The notes below the pieces were generated by a model, which saw nothing but the letters and a program-made list of their open reading frames with translations, had not been told where the DNA came from and ran no database searches. 64,000 bases of DNA from Collinsella sp. Lineage in GTDB: Bacteria; Actinomycetota; Coriobacteriia; Coriobacteriales; Coriobacteriaceae. Location of the stretch: positions 69,704 through 133,703 of the forward strand of contig JAHYYI010000003.1 in the NCBI GenBank assembly GCA_019425045.1, written 5' to 3'. A program made the translations under genes and the position numbers. Shown here in pieces: positions 7,635 through 15,677 of this stretch; within the stretch, counting starts at the first letter, position 1, and the number at the start of each line of letters is the position of its first letter.

Positions 7635-9449
7635 CTACTGTTCGTGCCTATGCTGCTTGGGCTCAAGCCTTCTCGCTGCCGCGAAGCAGGCCGTGGCCGC
7701 CATGGCTAATGCGATGCTGGCCATCCAAGCGGAGTCGCCGGTTACGGCGAGCTTTAGTTCATCGGTTGTCGTGTGTCCCGACCTTTTTGTAGACGCCTCG
7801 TCGGCGTCCTTTTCAGGAGTGGCAGGATCACTTTTGTTGTCGCCGGGTGAATCTACATCGGTCTTGCCGCCCGCCTGCTCCCCTTGGGCCTTCCCCTCCA
7901 CGGTGAAGGATGCATCGGTCGCCGTCCCGTCCTTCCAGACGGCCGTGACGGTGTGTCCGCCGGCGGCAAGCGTGTCCAGGTAGGCCGGCTTGAGCTCGAT
8001 AATCGTGCTGCCCTTGGTTGCGGTGTAGTTCTCAGCGGAGGCCTCATTTCCGTCCACGAGGAGACGCGTGAACTCATCGAGAGGACCGCTGAAGCGGAAG
8101 GTCAGACCGTTCTCGTTGCCCTTTGCATATGCCTGCCCGTTGCCCTTGGTGGCGGCATACAGCGGGGCGGTCACGTCGAAGGTGACGTTCTCCGCGTCGT
8201 CGACATCAAAGGTCCGGACGCCGGTCTTGCCGTTACGCTCGGCGTAGGCGGAGCTGTAGACGAAGGTCTCATGACCCGCCTTGTCGAGGACCGCGAGGGC
8301 ATGGATTTCAAACGAGCCCATCGAGAGCGACGTGGGGAACTCGATTTCGATATAGCCTCTTGCCGCATCGTAGCTGCAGCTCAACGTTTTACGGGCCTTT
8401 ACAGAGTTCGGGTCCTCGACATAGCCGGGGTCGCCGAGAATCGGGGAGACAGACTTCACGCCGTCCGCGTCGCCTACATTGCAATAGATGCGGAGGAGCC
8501 CGCCGACAGGGACTCTCTTCGCGGAGATGGAAACGTTCGAGACCGTGGGCGGGTTCCGGTCGATCGCGCTGCCGGTCACCTCGAAGCACAGCTCGCTCGG
8601 GTCGGCAACCGAGAAAGTCGCGCCCGAGATGCCGTTGGCCCTGGCGTAGGAACTCTCGTACACATCGGTCTCGAACCCTAGGTCATCGGTGACCGAAAGG
8701 CCGATCAGCCTGTGCCTTCCGATCCTATTGCTGTCGAATGTGAGGTCGAACCCGTCGATAGACGAGCCTCCGTGATAATAGGCCGACGAAACGGAGCAGC
8801 CGTCGTCCTTATCCTCCCAGCCCCGCTGCAGTATGGGGGAAACGGAGCGAACGCCGTCCGGGTCCGCGACGGACCAAGAGATGTGGAAGTCGGCACCGGT
8901 CGCGACCTCCCTGCTCGAGAACGACACGGAGGACACGGTCGGCGGGTTCTGGTCCGCGGGCCCCTCGGTCACCTCATAGACGAGGGGGCTGGTGGCGAAG
9001 GTCGGAGAGTTGAGTCCCTTCTCCTCGGCATACGCCGCGTCGTAGACATCGGTAACCCATCCAAGGCTATCGGTCACGCCGAGGCCGATGATCCGGTACC
9101 TGCAGGGCCGGTCGCTCGGGGAGGTGGGGATATCGAAGCCCGCGGTCGTGTCGCCGGTCGACCGGAAGGCGAGGCGGGAGCTGTTGCCCTGGTCCCCGTC
9201 ATCGCTATCGACGACGACCTCGACTATCGGCGTGACTGACCGCACCCCATCGGGGTCGTCCACATCGTAGCCGACATGCAGCGTGGAGCCGGCCGTGACT
9301 GTCGCCGCGGATAACGTCACGTTGGAGATGCTGGGCGGGTTCGGGTCCGACGCAGCGAGGGCGGTTGAGGGCAAAGCTAGCGCTACGGCGGCGGACAGCG
9401 GGACGAGCAGGCTAAGCGCGAAGCGCCTGGAGAATTTCAAGGAGGTCAT
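7635..9449 (-). CDS. Secreted surface protein with three Ig-like repeats and an LAVTG sorting signal
   Basis: A 604-residue protein. A signal peptide (about 1-33, ending A-L-A-A) precedes three imperfect repeats of about 110-130 residues, each beginning D-x-NPP-[ST]-[IV]-S and carrying a D-[PA]-DGV-[RK]-SV-[TS]-PI motif (about 34-150, 165-275, 296-420). An X2/Ig-like domain follows (about 430-520), then a charged D/E/T/K linker, LAVTG at 567-571, a hydrophobic segment and a basic tail. The LAVTG signal fits class E sortases of Actinobacteria, so the protein is probably attached to peptidoglycan. The ligand is unknown. No sortase gene is in the window. Confidence 0.85.
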   Translation of the reverse strand: MTSLKFSRRFALSLLVPLSAAVALALPSTALAASDPNPPSISNVTLSAATVTAGSTLHVGYDVDDPDGVRSVTPIVEVVVDSDDGDQGNSSRLAFRSTGDTTAGFDIPTSPSDRPCRYRIIGLGVTDSLGWVTDVYDAAYAEEKGLNSPTFATSPLVYEVTEGPADQNPPTVSSVSFSSREVATGADFHISWSVADPDGVRSVSPILQRGWEDKDDGCSVSSAYYHGGSSIDGFDLTFDSNRIGRHRLIGLSVTDDLGFETDVYESSYARANGISGATFSVADPSELCFEVTGSAIDRNPPTVSNVSISAKRVPVGGLLRIYCNVGDADGVKSVSPILGDPGYVEDPNSVKARKTLSCSYDAARGYIEIEFPTSLSMGSFEIHALAVLDKAGHETFVYSSAYAERNGKTGVRTFDVDDAENVTFDVTAPLYAATKGNGQAYAKGNENGLTFRFSGPLDEFTRLLVDGNEASAENYTATKGSTIIELKPAYLDTLAAGGHTVTAVWKDGTATDASFTVEGKAQGEQAGGKTDVDSPGDNKSDPATPEKDADEASTKRSGHTTTDELKLAVTGDSAWMASIALAMAATACFAAARRLEPKQHRHEQ

Positions 9450-9830
9450 TGACGATGCCGATCTTCCATAATTGTTGCAACGATACCAGTATATCTTTGG
9501 CCCACGCTAGCCTGATGTTCTTTCCGCGAACGGCTCGTTAGTTTAGAGACGGCGTATGGACGCCCGTCTCGTCCAAGTTTCTCGTAAGGGCGATTATGAG
9601 GGCATGAAGAGACTTTCTCGGAACAATCAATTGGGGATATCAAAGAAATGCTGGACGCCGCCCGATCGCTCAATGCCTTTGAGGCGAAATGCGGCGCATC
9701 GGCTACGTTGTTGAGATCATTTATCGAGCGATACGTCATTCCAGCCGAGGCCACCATCATGAGGCTTCTGTTCCTACGCCCCCGCAATCCCGCGGGCCGC
9801 ACTCAACAGCTCATACTCCCTCTGGCTCCA
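9450..9830. other. Intergenic region without a convincing gene
   Basis: Overlapping short frames exist on both strands but none has both a Shine-Dalgarno and recognisable sequence. An imperfect hairpin (GAGACGGCG against CGCCCGTCTC, 9546-9570) may be a terminator or structural element. Confidence 0.4.
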
Positions 9831-10196
9831 CTAGTACAGCTCGGCCGTGCGTACGGCGTCGCGACACAGGTCCAGAAACACCTCAGCTCCCTCGTAGAAG
9901 CACTCGCGGGCAAAGTCACCCGAGCCGCTTGCGACGCACGCGCCGTCGGCGAAGAGCTTCCAGTTGGACGGCTCGCGCGAGTCGTCTCCGAGCAGCTTGA
10001 TCTGCAGAACATGTGGGTTGCCAGCAGCACAGAGCTCTTCCTCGAGCTTCTGTATGGTAAAGCGCATCTGGTGGGAGAGGCCGCTCTTCACCAAAGCCGA
10101 GGTGTAGCCGCTCGGCTCGTCTAGAAGATGCATTCGTTTTGGCTTGACGATCAGGTTGTGGAAATTGCGCTCGCTGCGCACAGAGAAATTGTCCAT
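9831..10196 (-). CDS. Unrecognised 121-residue protein
   Basis: I do not recognise this protein. The start at 10196 is supported by AAAGGAGT immediately upstream on the minus strand; an ATG 15 bases further up overlaps that Shine-Dalgarno and is unlikely. The protein has no signal peptide or membrane segment and is of mixed charge. Its middle part (LSHQMRFTIQKLEEELCAAG) looks helical, and the C-terminal third looks alpha/beta. The upstream region contains a 33-bp direct-repeat array (10415-10497). Confidence 0.6.
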   Translation of the reverse strand: MDNFSVRSERNFHNLIVKPKRMHLLDEPSGYTSALVKSGLSHQMRFTIQKLEEELCAAGNPHVLQIKLLGDDSREPSNWKLFADGACVASGSGDFARECFYEGAEVFLDLCRDAVRTAELY

Positions 10197-10561
10197 ACGG
10201 ACTCCTTTCATCGATGTTGGCAGGGCCACCGTGCCTCTTGGCCGGTTGGCGTCGGGATCGTGGAGCCAACTCTCTACCCCGACTCTGGATAAAACGCGCC
10301 CGCTCCTTGCGGGCAAGAGGAAGTCTATCAACGTGTACGGACAGAAATCAAGCGCCGCCTGCGAAATGACGCGTGAACGGCGTTGGTTTCCCAAGTGATT
10401 ATTCGGCTTTCATCCGGAAAAGTGTCGAAATCAGCCGTGTAAAAGTACGGAAAAGTGTCGAAATAGGCACCTTAAAACTTCGGAAAAGTGTAGCTGGATG
10501 ACAAAACAGCACTTAGAAGCCGGTGTTGGATGCGGGATCCTGCGGCCGCCTTCAGCCCTCG
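10197..10561. repeat. Intergenic region with a 33-bp direct-repeat array
   Basis: CGGAAAAGTGT occurs at 10415, 10448 and 10481, exactly 33 bp apart; the first two copies share CGGAAAAGTGTCGAAAT. Three helical turns of spacing suggests iterated protein binding sites. No open reading frame with a start signal is seen in the rest of this gap. Confidence 0.75.
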
Positions 10562-11548
10562 CTACTCATCGTCCCCGTCGTTGGGGTCGCCCTTGAGGGT
10601 GTTGATGTCCAGATACTCGTTATCGTCCTCTTTTTGCTGGGTCTCCGACTCCGCTTGGGTGGGGCCGGAGAACAGACGGAATCCCTCAAACGCAATGACG
10701 CCGAGCAGGGCAATGACAATGGCGATAAAGGCAACCTTGACTGCCTGCGGAAATTCCGAGAAACGCAGCGCCTTTTCCTCGGCGTAATAATCGGCGAAGC
10801 GCTCTTCGCCCGTGCTTTTGGTATACGCCGGCGCGGACGCGGCCTCCGGGTCATATTCCGGTGCAGGCGTGGCAGCGTACGGATCGTTGAGATAATCGCT
10901 CGATGCGGTGCCATAATCCTCGGTCTCGATGCGATCGGTGCCAGCATAGCCATCGGAATAATCGGAATATGCCGCACCGCCCTCATAGTCCGCGGCGCTC
11001 GTGTTGGCGGCAAAAAGCGGGTTAACTGGAACGTCGAGCGCCGGCATGCCGGTAGAGGTCTCATCCAGATCGGCTGCAGCCCAGGAATCGTAGGCAACCT
11101 GATGGGCAACGGGCTCATCGAGCCTTGTGACCGGAGACTTGCGTGCCGTAGGAACGGGCAACTGCTGGGCGCTGTACATAACGGTGCTGTCGGCCGATTT
11201 GCTCCGCGTCGCCGCAGCGAGAAATGCCGCCGTCTCGGACGGGTCGCTTGCGGGGCGGGGAGCGGGTGTGGGCGCCGAAATGGGTGCGGGCGTAGACGCG
11301 GGCGTCGAAACAGGCGGCTGCGCAGGAGTCGGCGCAGATGCGGGCTTAGGCGCAAGTGCGGGATTGGGGCTTGACGGGCGAGCCCCGCCGCCCATGAGTT
11401 CGTCGGCGGTCCACGGGCGATCATCCATCACGTCGTCAAGGCTCAGCGAAAACAGGTCGTCTTCACCCTCATCGAACATGCGGTGCACATGTCCACCAAT
11501 TGCCGGAATCAATCCGCGACCGGTGCATGATGCCTTGCTCAACGCCAT
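10562..11548 (-). CDS. Proline/alanine-rich single-pass membrane protein, function unknown
   Basis: The start at 11548 is chosen from the GAAAGGG element before it on the minus strand, giving 328 residues. The N-terminal part contains DLFSLSLDDVMDDRPWTADELMGGG, a run that looks like a short conserved motif. Then follow a long proline/alanine low-complexity stretch (about 65-115), a disordered tyrosine/aspartate-rich region and one membrane segment near residues 265-285 (VAFIAIVIALLGVIAFEGF), with a short acidic tail. No signal peptide precedes, so most of the protein is probably cytoplasmic. Its role is unknown. The adjacent regulator gene is on the same strand. Confidence 0.65.
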   Translation of the reverse strand: MALSKASCTGRGLIPAIGGHVHRMFDEGEDDLFSLSLDDVMDDRPWTADELMGGGARPSSPNPALAPKPASAPTPAQPPVSTPASTPAPISAPTPAPRPASDPSETAAFLAAATRSKSADSTVMYSAQQLPVPTARKSPVTRLDEPVAHQVAYDSWAAADLDETSTGMPALDVPVNPLFAANTSAADYEGGAAYSDYSDGYAGTDRIETEDYGTASSDYLNDPYAATPAPEYDPEAASAPAYTKSTGEERFADYYAEEKALRFSEFPQAVKVAFIAIVIALLGVIAFEGFRLFSGPTQAESETQQKEDDNEYLDINTLKGDPNDGDDE

Positions 11549-11671
11549 TCTGTTCCACCCTTTCGAAATGCTAATGACATCGATTATATGGAACTTTCCA
11601 AGCGGCTCGGTCTTGGATTCATGCTTTCCAGAACTCGCGCCCAAAAGGGGAGGGGCAATCCAGGTGAGTGC

Positions 11672-12325
11672 CTACTTGTCGCCTGCTGCCGCCTTTGCCT
11701 CGTTGAGGTAGCTATAGAAGCTGTACTTAGAGATGCCAAAGAACTCGCAGGCGCGTTCGCTCGACTTGGAGATGAGGAAGGCACCGCGACGGTCGAGGTA
11801 GCCAATGGCGCGGATGCGCTCGTCTTTGGTCATAAGGGCTGCAGGCTTGCCCACAAACTGTTCGCACTCGCGCAGCAGGTCTTCGAGCAGGTCGCCGATG
11901 TTTTTGGTAATGGGCTCGGGCTCGGTGTAGCCCGTGCCGCCGGTGCCGGTAAAGGCATCGAGCGAGCGCTCAAAAGCCTTCATGAGCGTAATGTCAAAGT
12001 TGATGCCCAAAATGCCGACGGGTTTGCCCTCATCGTTGCGGATAAAGATGGTCGAGGACTTGAGCAGCTTGCCATCGGTGGTTTTGGTGAGGTATGGCTC
12101 GCGGTCGTGCACGTCGGCGGTGCCCTCGTGCATGGACTCAAACACAATATGGCTGGGGCCGTCGCCCAGTTTGCGCCCGCTGACGTGGCCGTTTTCGATC
12201 ACTACGATGGAGTGGTCCACGTCCTCGGTCTCCAGGTCGTGGACGACGATTTCGCAGTTGGGACCAAATTGGAGCGCCAGACCGTGTGCAAGGCGCTTGT
12301 AAAACTCAATCTGTGCGGGGGTCAT
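11672..12325 (-). CDS. YheO-like PAS/HTH transcriptional regulator
   Basis: A 217-residue protein; the start at 12325 has AGGAAG upstream on the minus strand. Residues about 1-118 form a YheO-type PAS domain (start PAQIEFYKRLAHGLA; IVVHDLE; GILGINFDITLM). Residues about 155-215 form the associated HTH (ERIRAIGYLDRRGAFLI, ISKYSFYSYLNEA). This regulator family includes DauR and other amino-acid-catabolism regulators. It is divergent from ygeX, and the space between them holds two near-identical AT-rich palindromes (12445-12462 and 12496-12513). It therefore probably controls the purine/diaminopropionate genes and itself (inference). Confidence 0.85.
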   Translation of the reverse strand: MTPAQIEFYKRLAHGLALQFGPNCEIVVHDLETEDVDHSIVVIENGHVSGRKLGDGPSHIVFESMHEGTADVHDREPYLTKTTDGKLLKSSTIFIRNDEGKPVGILGINFDITLMKAFERSLDAFTGTGGTGYTEPEPITKNIGDLLEDLLRECEQFVGKPAALMTKDERIRAIGYLDRRGAFLISKSSERACEFFGISKYSFYSYLNEAKAAAGDK

Positions 12326-12444
12326 AGGTGCCTTCCTAAAAATTAGTTTGGGCTCACTGTGCCATAAACCCCACTTGTTCGCAAATAACGAAAGCATCGC
12401 TGCGTTATGTGACCGTTCGGCGGCGAAAAGGTACCGATTACGGC

Positions 12445-12513
12445 AACAAACAATTTGTTAGGTTTTCCAATCAAAAAGTGTGATAGAACAGTGCTAACAA
12501 ACTTTTTGTTTGG
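12445..12513. promoter_or_regulatory. Paired operator-like palindromes upstream of ygeX
   Basis: AACAAACAATTTGTTAGG (12445-12462) and AACAAACTTTTTGTTTGG (12496-12513) match at 16 of 18 positions and contain the inverted repeat AACAAA/TTTGTT. They start 51 bp apart, about five helical turns, in the divergent regulator-ygeX region. Confidence 0.65.
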
Positions 12514-12602
12514 CATCCACATAAAAGTTCAGCCGCATGAATGGGAATGGGCTGAAACGCGTATGCGGGGGCCGGCAAGAGAGGACTTAAGGAGTTCACC
12601 GT

Positions 12603-13817
12603 ATGGCCGATAAGATCCAGTGGGCGGGCAACACGATGCCCAAGAGCGATGACAAGCACTTGGGAATCATGAGCCTCGACCACGTGAAGAAGGCCCGTGC
12701 CTTCCACCAGTCGTTCCCCCAGTACACCGTCACTCCGCTTGCCCGCCTGGATGGCCAGGCCGCGCGCCTGGGCCTGTCCAACCTGTGCGTTAAGGACGAG
12801 AGCTATCGCTTTGGCCTCAACGCCTTTAAGGTCCTGGGCGGTTCGTTTGCCATGGCCAACTACATTGCCGACGAGACCGGCAAGGACGTTGCCGACTGCA
12901 CCTTCGATTACCTGACCTCCGATCAGCTGGCCGAGGACTTTGGCCAGGCCACCTTCTTTACCGCCACCGACGGCAACCATGGCCGCGGCGTGGCATGGGC
13001 TGCCAACAAGCTGGGCCAGAAGGCCGTCGTGCACATGCCCAAGGGTTCCACCAAGCCCCGCTTTGATAACATCGCCGCCGAGGGCGCCACGGTGACCATC
13101 GAAGAGGTCAACTACGACGAGTGCGTGCGCATGGCCGCCGCCGAGGCCGATGCCTGCGAGCGCGGCGTCATCGTTCAGGACACCGCCTGGGAGGGCTACG
13201 AGAAGATTCCGTCCTGGATCATGGAGGGCTACGGCACCATGGCTTCCGAGGCTGCCGAGCAGCTGCGCGAGATGGCCATCAACCGCCCGACGCACGTCTT
13301 TGTCCAGGCTGGCGTAGGCTCGCTCGCCGGCGCCGTGGTGGGCTACTTCACCAACCTGTATCCCGATAACCCGCCCACCTTCGTCGTGGTCGAGTGCGCT
13401 CCTGCCGCCTGCCTGTACAAGGGCGCTGCCGCCGGCGACGGCGATCCGCGCATCGTGGACGGCGACATGCCCTCCATCATGGCCGGTCTGTGCTGCGGCG
13501 AGCCTAATATTCTGGGCTGGGATATCCTGCGCAACCACACCACCGCCTTCGTGTCCTGCCCCGACTGGGTTACCGCTCGCGGCATGCGCACCCTGGGCGC
13601 TCCCGAGAAGGGCGACCCGCGCGTCATCTCCGGCGAGTCCGGCGCGGTGACCACCGGCCTGGTCGAGACCCTCATGCTCGATCCCGAGTACGCCGAGCTC
13701 AAGGAGCTCATCGGCCTGGACAAGACGAGCTCTGTGCTCTGCTTCTCCACGGAAGGTGACACGGATCCGGATCAGTACCGTCGCATCGTCTGGGGGGGCG
13801 AGTATCCGACCTGCTAG
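12603..13817 (+). CDS. ygeX: Diaminopropionate ammonia-lyase
   Basis: A 404-residue fold-type II PLP enzyme. It converts 2,3-diaminopropionate to pyruvate and ammonia. The PLP lysine is K76 in GLNAFKVLGG; the conserved TDGNHGRG segment and a glycine-rich phosphate-binding loop (GVGSLAG) follow. Length agrees with E. coli YgeX/DpaL. The Shine-Dalgarno AAGGAG stands 9-10 bases before ATG 12603. It is first in the ygeX-ygeY-ygeW order found in gut bacteria that degrade purines anaerobically. The operator pair upstream and the divergent YheO-like regulator suggest local control. Confidence 0.95.
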   Translation: MADKIQWAGNTMPKSDDKHLGIMSLDHVKKARAFHQSFPQYTVTPLARLDGQAARLGLSNLCVKDESYRFGLNAFKVLGGSFAMANYIADETGKDVADCTFDYLTSDQLAEDFGQATFFTATDGNHGRGVAWAANKLGQKAVVHMPKGSTKPRFDNIAAEGATVTIEEVNYDECVRMAAAEADACERGVIVQDTAWEGYEKIPSWIMEGYGTMASEAAEQLREMAINRPTHVFVQAGVGSLAGAVVGYFTNLYPDNPPTFVVVECAPAACLYKGAAAGDGDPRIVDGDMPSIMAGLCCGEPNILGWDILRNHTTAFVSCPDWVTARGMRTLGAPEKGDPRVISGESGAVTTGLVETLMLDPEYAELKELIGLDKTSSVLCFSTEGDTDPDQYRRIVWGGEYPTC

Positions 13818-13832
13818 CAGACTGACCTGTCC

Positions 13833-13950
13833 GGAGGCAGCCGGAGGACTTTACTCCCTGCTCGGACAGTCCTGCTCGCACGGAGAGCACATTAAGTGCT
13901 CTCCGGCTCGTGCGGAACTCGCGACGGAGCAAAGTCCTCCGTCCGCCTCC
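13833..13950 (+). ncRNA. Structured intergenic element between ygeX and ygeY (leader or attenuator candidate)
   Basis: Nested pairing: GGAGGC (13833-13838) with GCCTCC (13945-13950); CGGAGGACTTT (13842-13852) with its exact complement at 13931-13941; CTCC (13854-13857) with GGAG (13926-13929). Inside is a 9-bp hairpin, GGAGAGCAC/GTGCTCTCC, with an ATTAA loop (13882-13904). No T-tract follows, so it is not a plain terminator. The function is unknown. Confidence 0.55.
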
Positions 13951-14054
13951 TATGGTTACTTGCTTGTGGGGTACTCGACCTCACGCTGCTTGGCACAAGT
14001 GATCTATCTGAAATATCTACCTGTAGGTAAACCCTTGTAGAAAGGTTGACTGTT

Positions 14055-15440
14055 ATGACTAAGGAACTCGATTTCGAGGCAATTAAAAACGCTGCTGAGT
14101 CCCATCGTGCTGATATGACGCGTTTTCTTCGCGCAATGATTAGCCACCCCTCTGAGTCTTGCGAGGAGGGCGAGGTTGTCGCCTGCATCAAGGCCGAGAT
14201 GGAGAGCCTTGGCTATGACGAGGTCAAGGTCGACGGCCTGGGCAACGTCATGGGCTTTATGGGCGAGGGCGACAAGATCATCGCCATCGACTCCCACATC
14301 GACACCGTCGGCATCGGCAACATCGAGAACTGGGATGCCGATCCCTATGAGGGCTACGAAACCGACGAGATCATCTACGGCCGTGGCGGCTCCGACCAGG
14401 AGGGTGGCATGGCTTCTGCTACCTACGCTGCCAAGATGATGAAGGACATGGGCCTCATCCCCGAGGGCTACAAGATCATGGTCGTCGGCACCGTCCAGGA
14501 AGAGGACTGCGACGGCATGTGCTGGCAGTACATCTACAACAAGGACGGCATTAAGCCCGAGTTCGTCATTTCCACCGAGCCCACCGACGGCGGCATCTAT
14601 CGCGGCCACCGCGGCCGCATGGAGATCCGCGTCGACGTTCACGGCACCTCCTGCCACGGCTCCGCTCCCGACCGCGGCGACAACGCCATCTACAAGATGG
14701 CCGACATCATCGCCGACGTCCGCGCCCTCAACAACAACGGCTGCGACGAGTCGACCGACATCAAGGGCCTCGTCAAGATGCTCGACCCCAAGTACAACCC
14801 CGAACACTTCGAGGACGCCCGCTTCCTGGGCCGCGGCACCTGCACCGTCAGCCAGATCTTCTACACCAGCCCCAGCCGCTGCGCTGTCGCTGACTCCTGC
14901 GCCATCTCCATCGACCGTCGCATGACCGCCGGCGAGACCTGGGAGTCCTGCCTGGACGAGATCCGCAACCTGCCGGCCGCCAAGAAGTACGGCGACGACG
15001 TGAAGGTCTCCATGTACATGTACGACCGTCCGTCCTGGACCGGCGAGGTCTACGAGACCGAGGCTTACTTCCCCACGTGGATCAACAAGGAGACCGCTCC
15101 GCACGTCAAGGCCCTCGTCGACGCCCACAAGGCCATGTTCGGTGACGAGCGCATCGGCTGCGAGCCCAGCATGGACAAGCGCACCGGTCGTCCGCTGTGC
15201 GACAAGTGGACCTTCTCCACGAACTGCGTTTCCATCCAGGGCCGCTATGGCATCCCCTGCGTCGGCTTTGGCCCGGGTGCCGAGTCTCAGGCTCACGCTC
15301 CCAACGAGGTCACCTACAAGGATGACCTGGTCACCGCTGCCGCCATGTATGTGGCTGCCCTGAACCTCTACGATCCGAGCCAGGCCGATGGCGACGCCAC
15401 CGTGTTCCGCGCCGGTCTGACCAACAACAAGATCGACTAG
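14055..15440 (+). CDS. ygeY: YgeY family M20-type hydrolase (selenium-metabolism linked)
   Basis: A 461-residue metallohydrolase of the M20 peptidase/ArgE/DapE superfamily. Metal-site motifs are IDSHIDTVG, YGRGGSDQEGG and VQEEDCDG, followed by STEPTDG. ATG 14055 is chosen over the in-frame TTG 14046 because AAAGG (14041-14045) is 9 bases before it. YgeY proteins occur with ygeX and ygeW, and are thought to hydrolyse an amide or carbamoyl intermediate of anaerobic purine breakdown; the exact substrate is not settled. A structured element lies between it and ygeX. Confidence 0.92.
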   Translation: MTKELDFEAIKNAAESHRADMTRFLRAMISHPSESCEEGEVVACIKAEMESLGYDEVKVDGLGNVMGFMGEGDKIIAIDSHIDTVGIGNIENWDADPYEGYETDEIIYGRGGSDQEGGMASATYAAKMMKDMGLIPEGYKIMVVGTVQEEDCDGMCWQYIYNKDGIKPEFVISTEPTDGGIYRGHRGRMEIRVDVHGTSCHGSAPDRGDNAIYKMADIIADVRALNNNGCDESTDIKGLVKMLDPKYNPEHFEDARFLGRGTCTVSQIFYTSPSRCAVADSCAISIDRRMTAGETWESCLDEIRNLPAAKKYGDDVKVSMYMYDRPSWTGEVYETEAYFPTWINKETAPHVKALVDAHKAMFGDERIGCEPSMDKRTGRPLCDKWTFSTNCVSIQGRYGIPCVGFGPGAESQAHAPNEVTYKDDLVTAAAMYVAALNLYDPSQADGDATVFRAGLTNNKID

Positions 15441-15677
15441 TCCCATTCCTTGATCTTGTTGAGCCGGGGGCCGCTCGTGTCCCCGGCATCCCCTGTTGAC
15501 TTGGGGCCGCTCGTGTCCCCGGCATCCCCTGTTGACTTGGGGCCCGCGGTCGTTATCTCCCATGCTTCCTCAACGGTAGCGGGTCCTCGTCATAGCGCTT
15601 TGCATGTTCTAGCCACACGCGCATGCCGGAGCACATCTACTCATTGCGATCGTTTCATCTTTGGAAAGGATATTTAC
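15441..15677. repeat. Intergenic region with a 36-bp tandem duplication
   Basis: A 36-bp unit beginning GGGGCCGCTCGTGTCCCCGG is present twice without mismatch (15467-15502 and 15503-15538), and a third copy starts (15539-15544). Each unit can fold, since CCGGGG or GGGG pairs with CCCCGG. The rest of the gap holds the Shine-Dalgarno of ygeW (GGAAAGGA) and no other gene. Confidence 0.85.

Noticed and set aside
15450..15677. A 76-codon N-terminal extension of YgeW
   Set aside because: It runs through the 36-bp tandem repeat, has no start signal, and YgeW homologues begin at the ATG preceded by GGAAAGGA.
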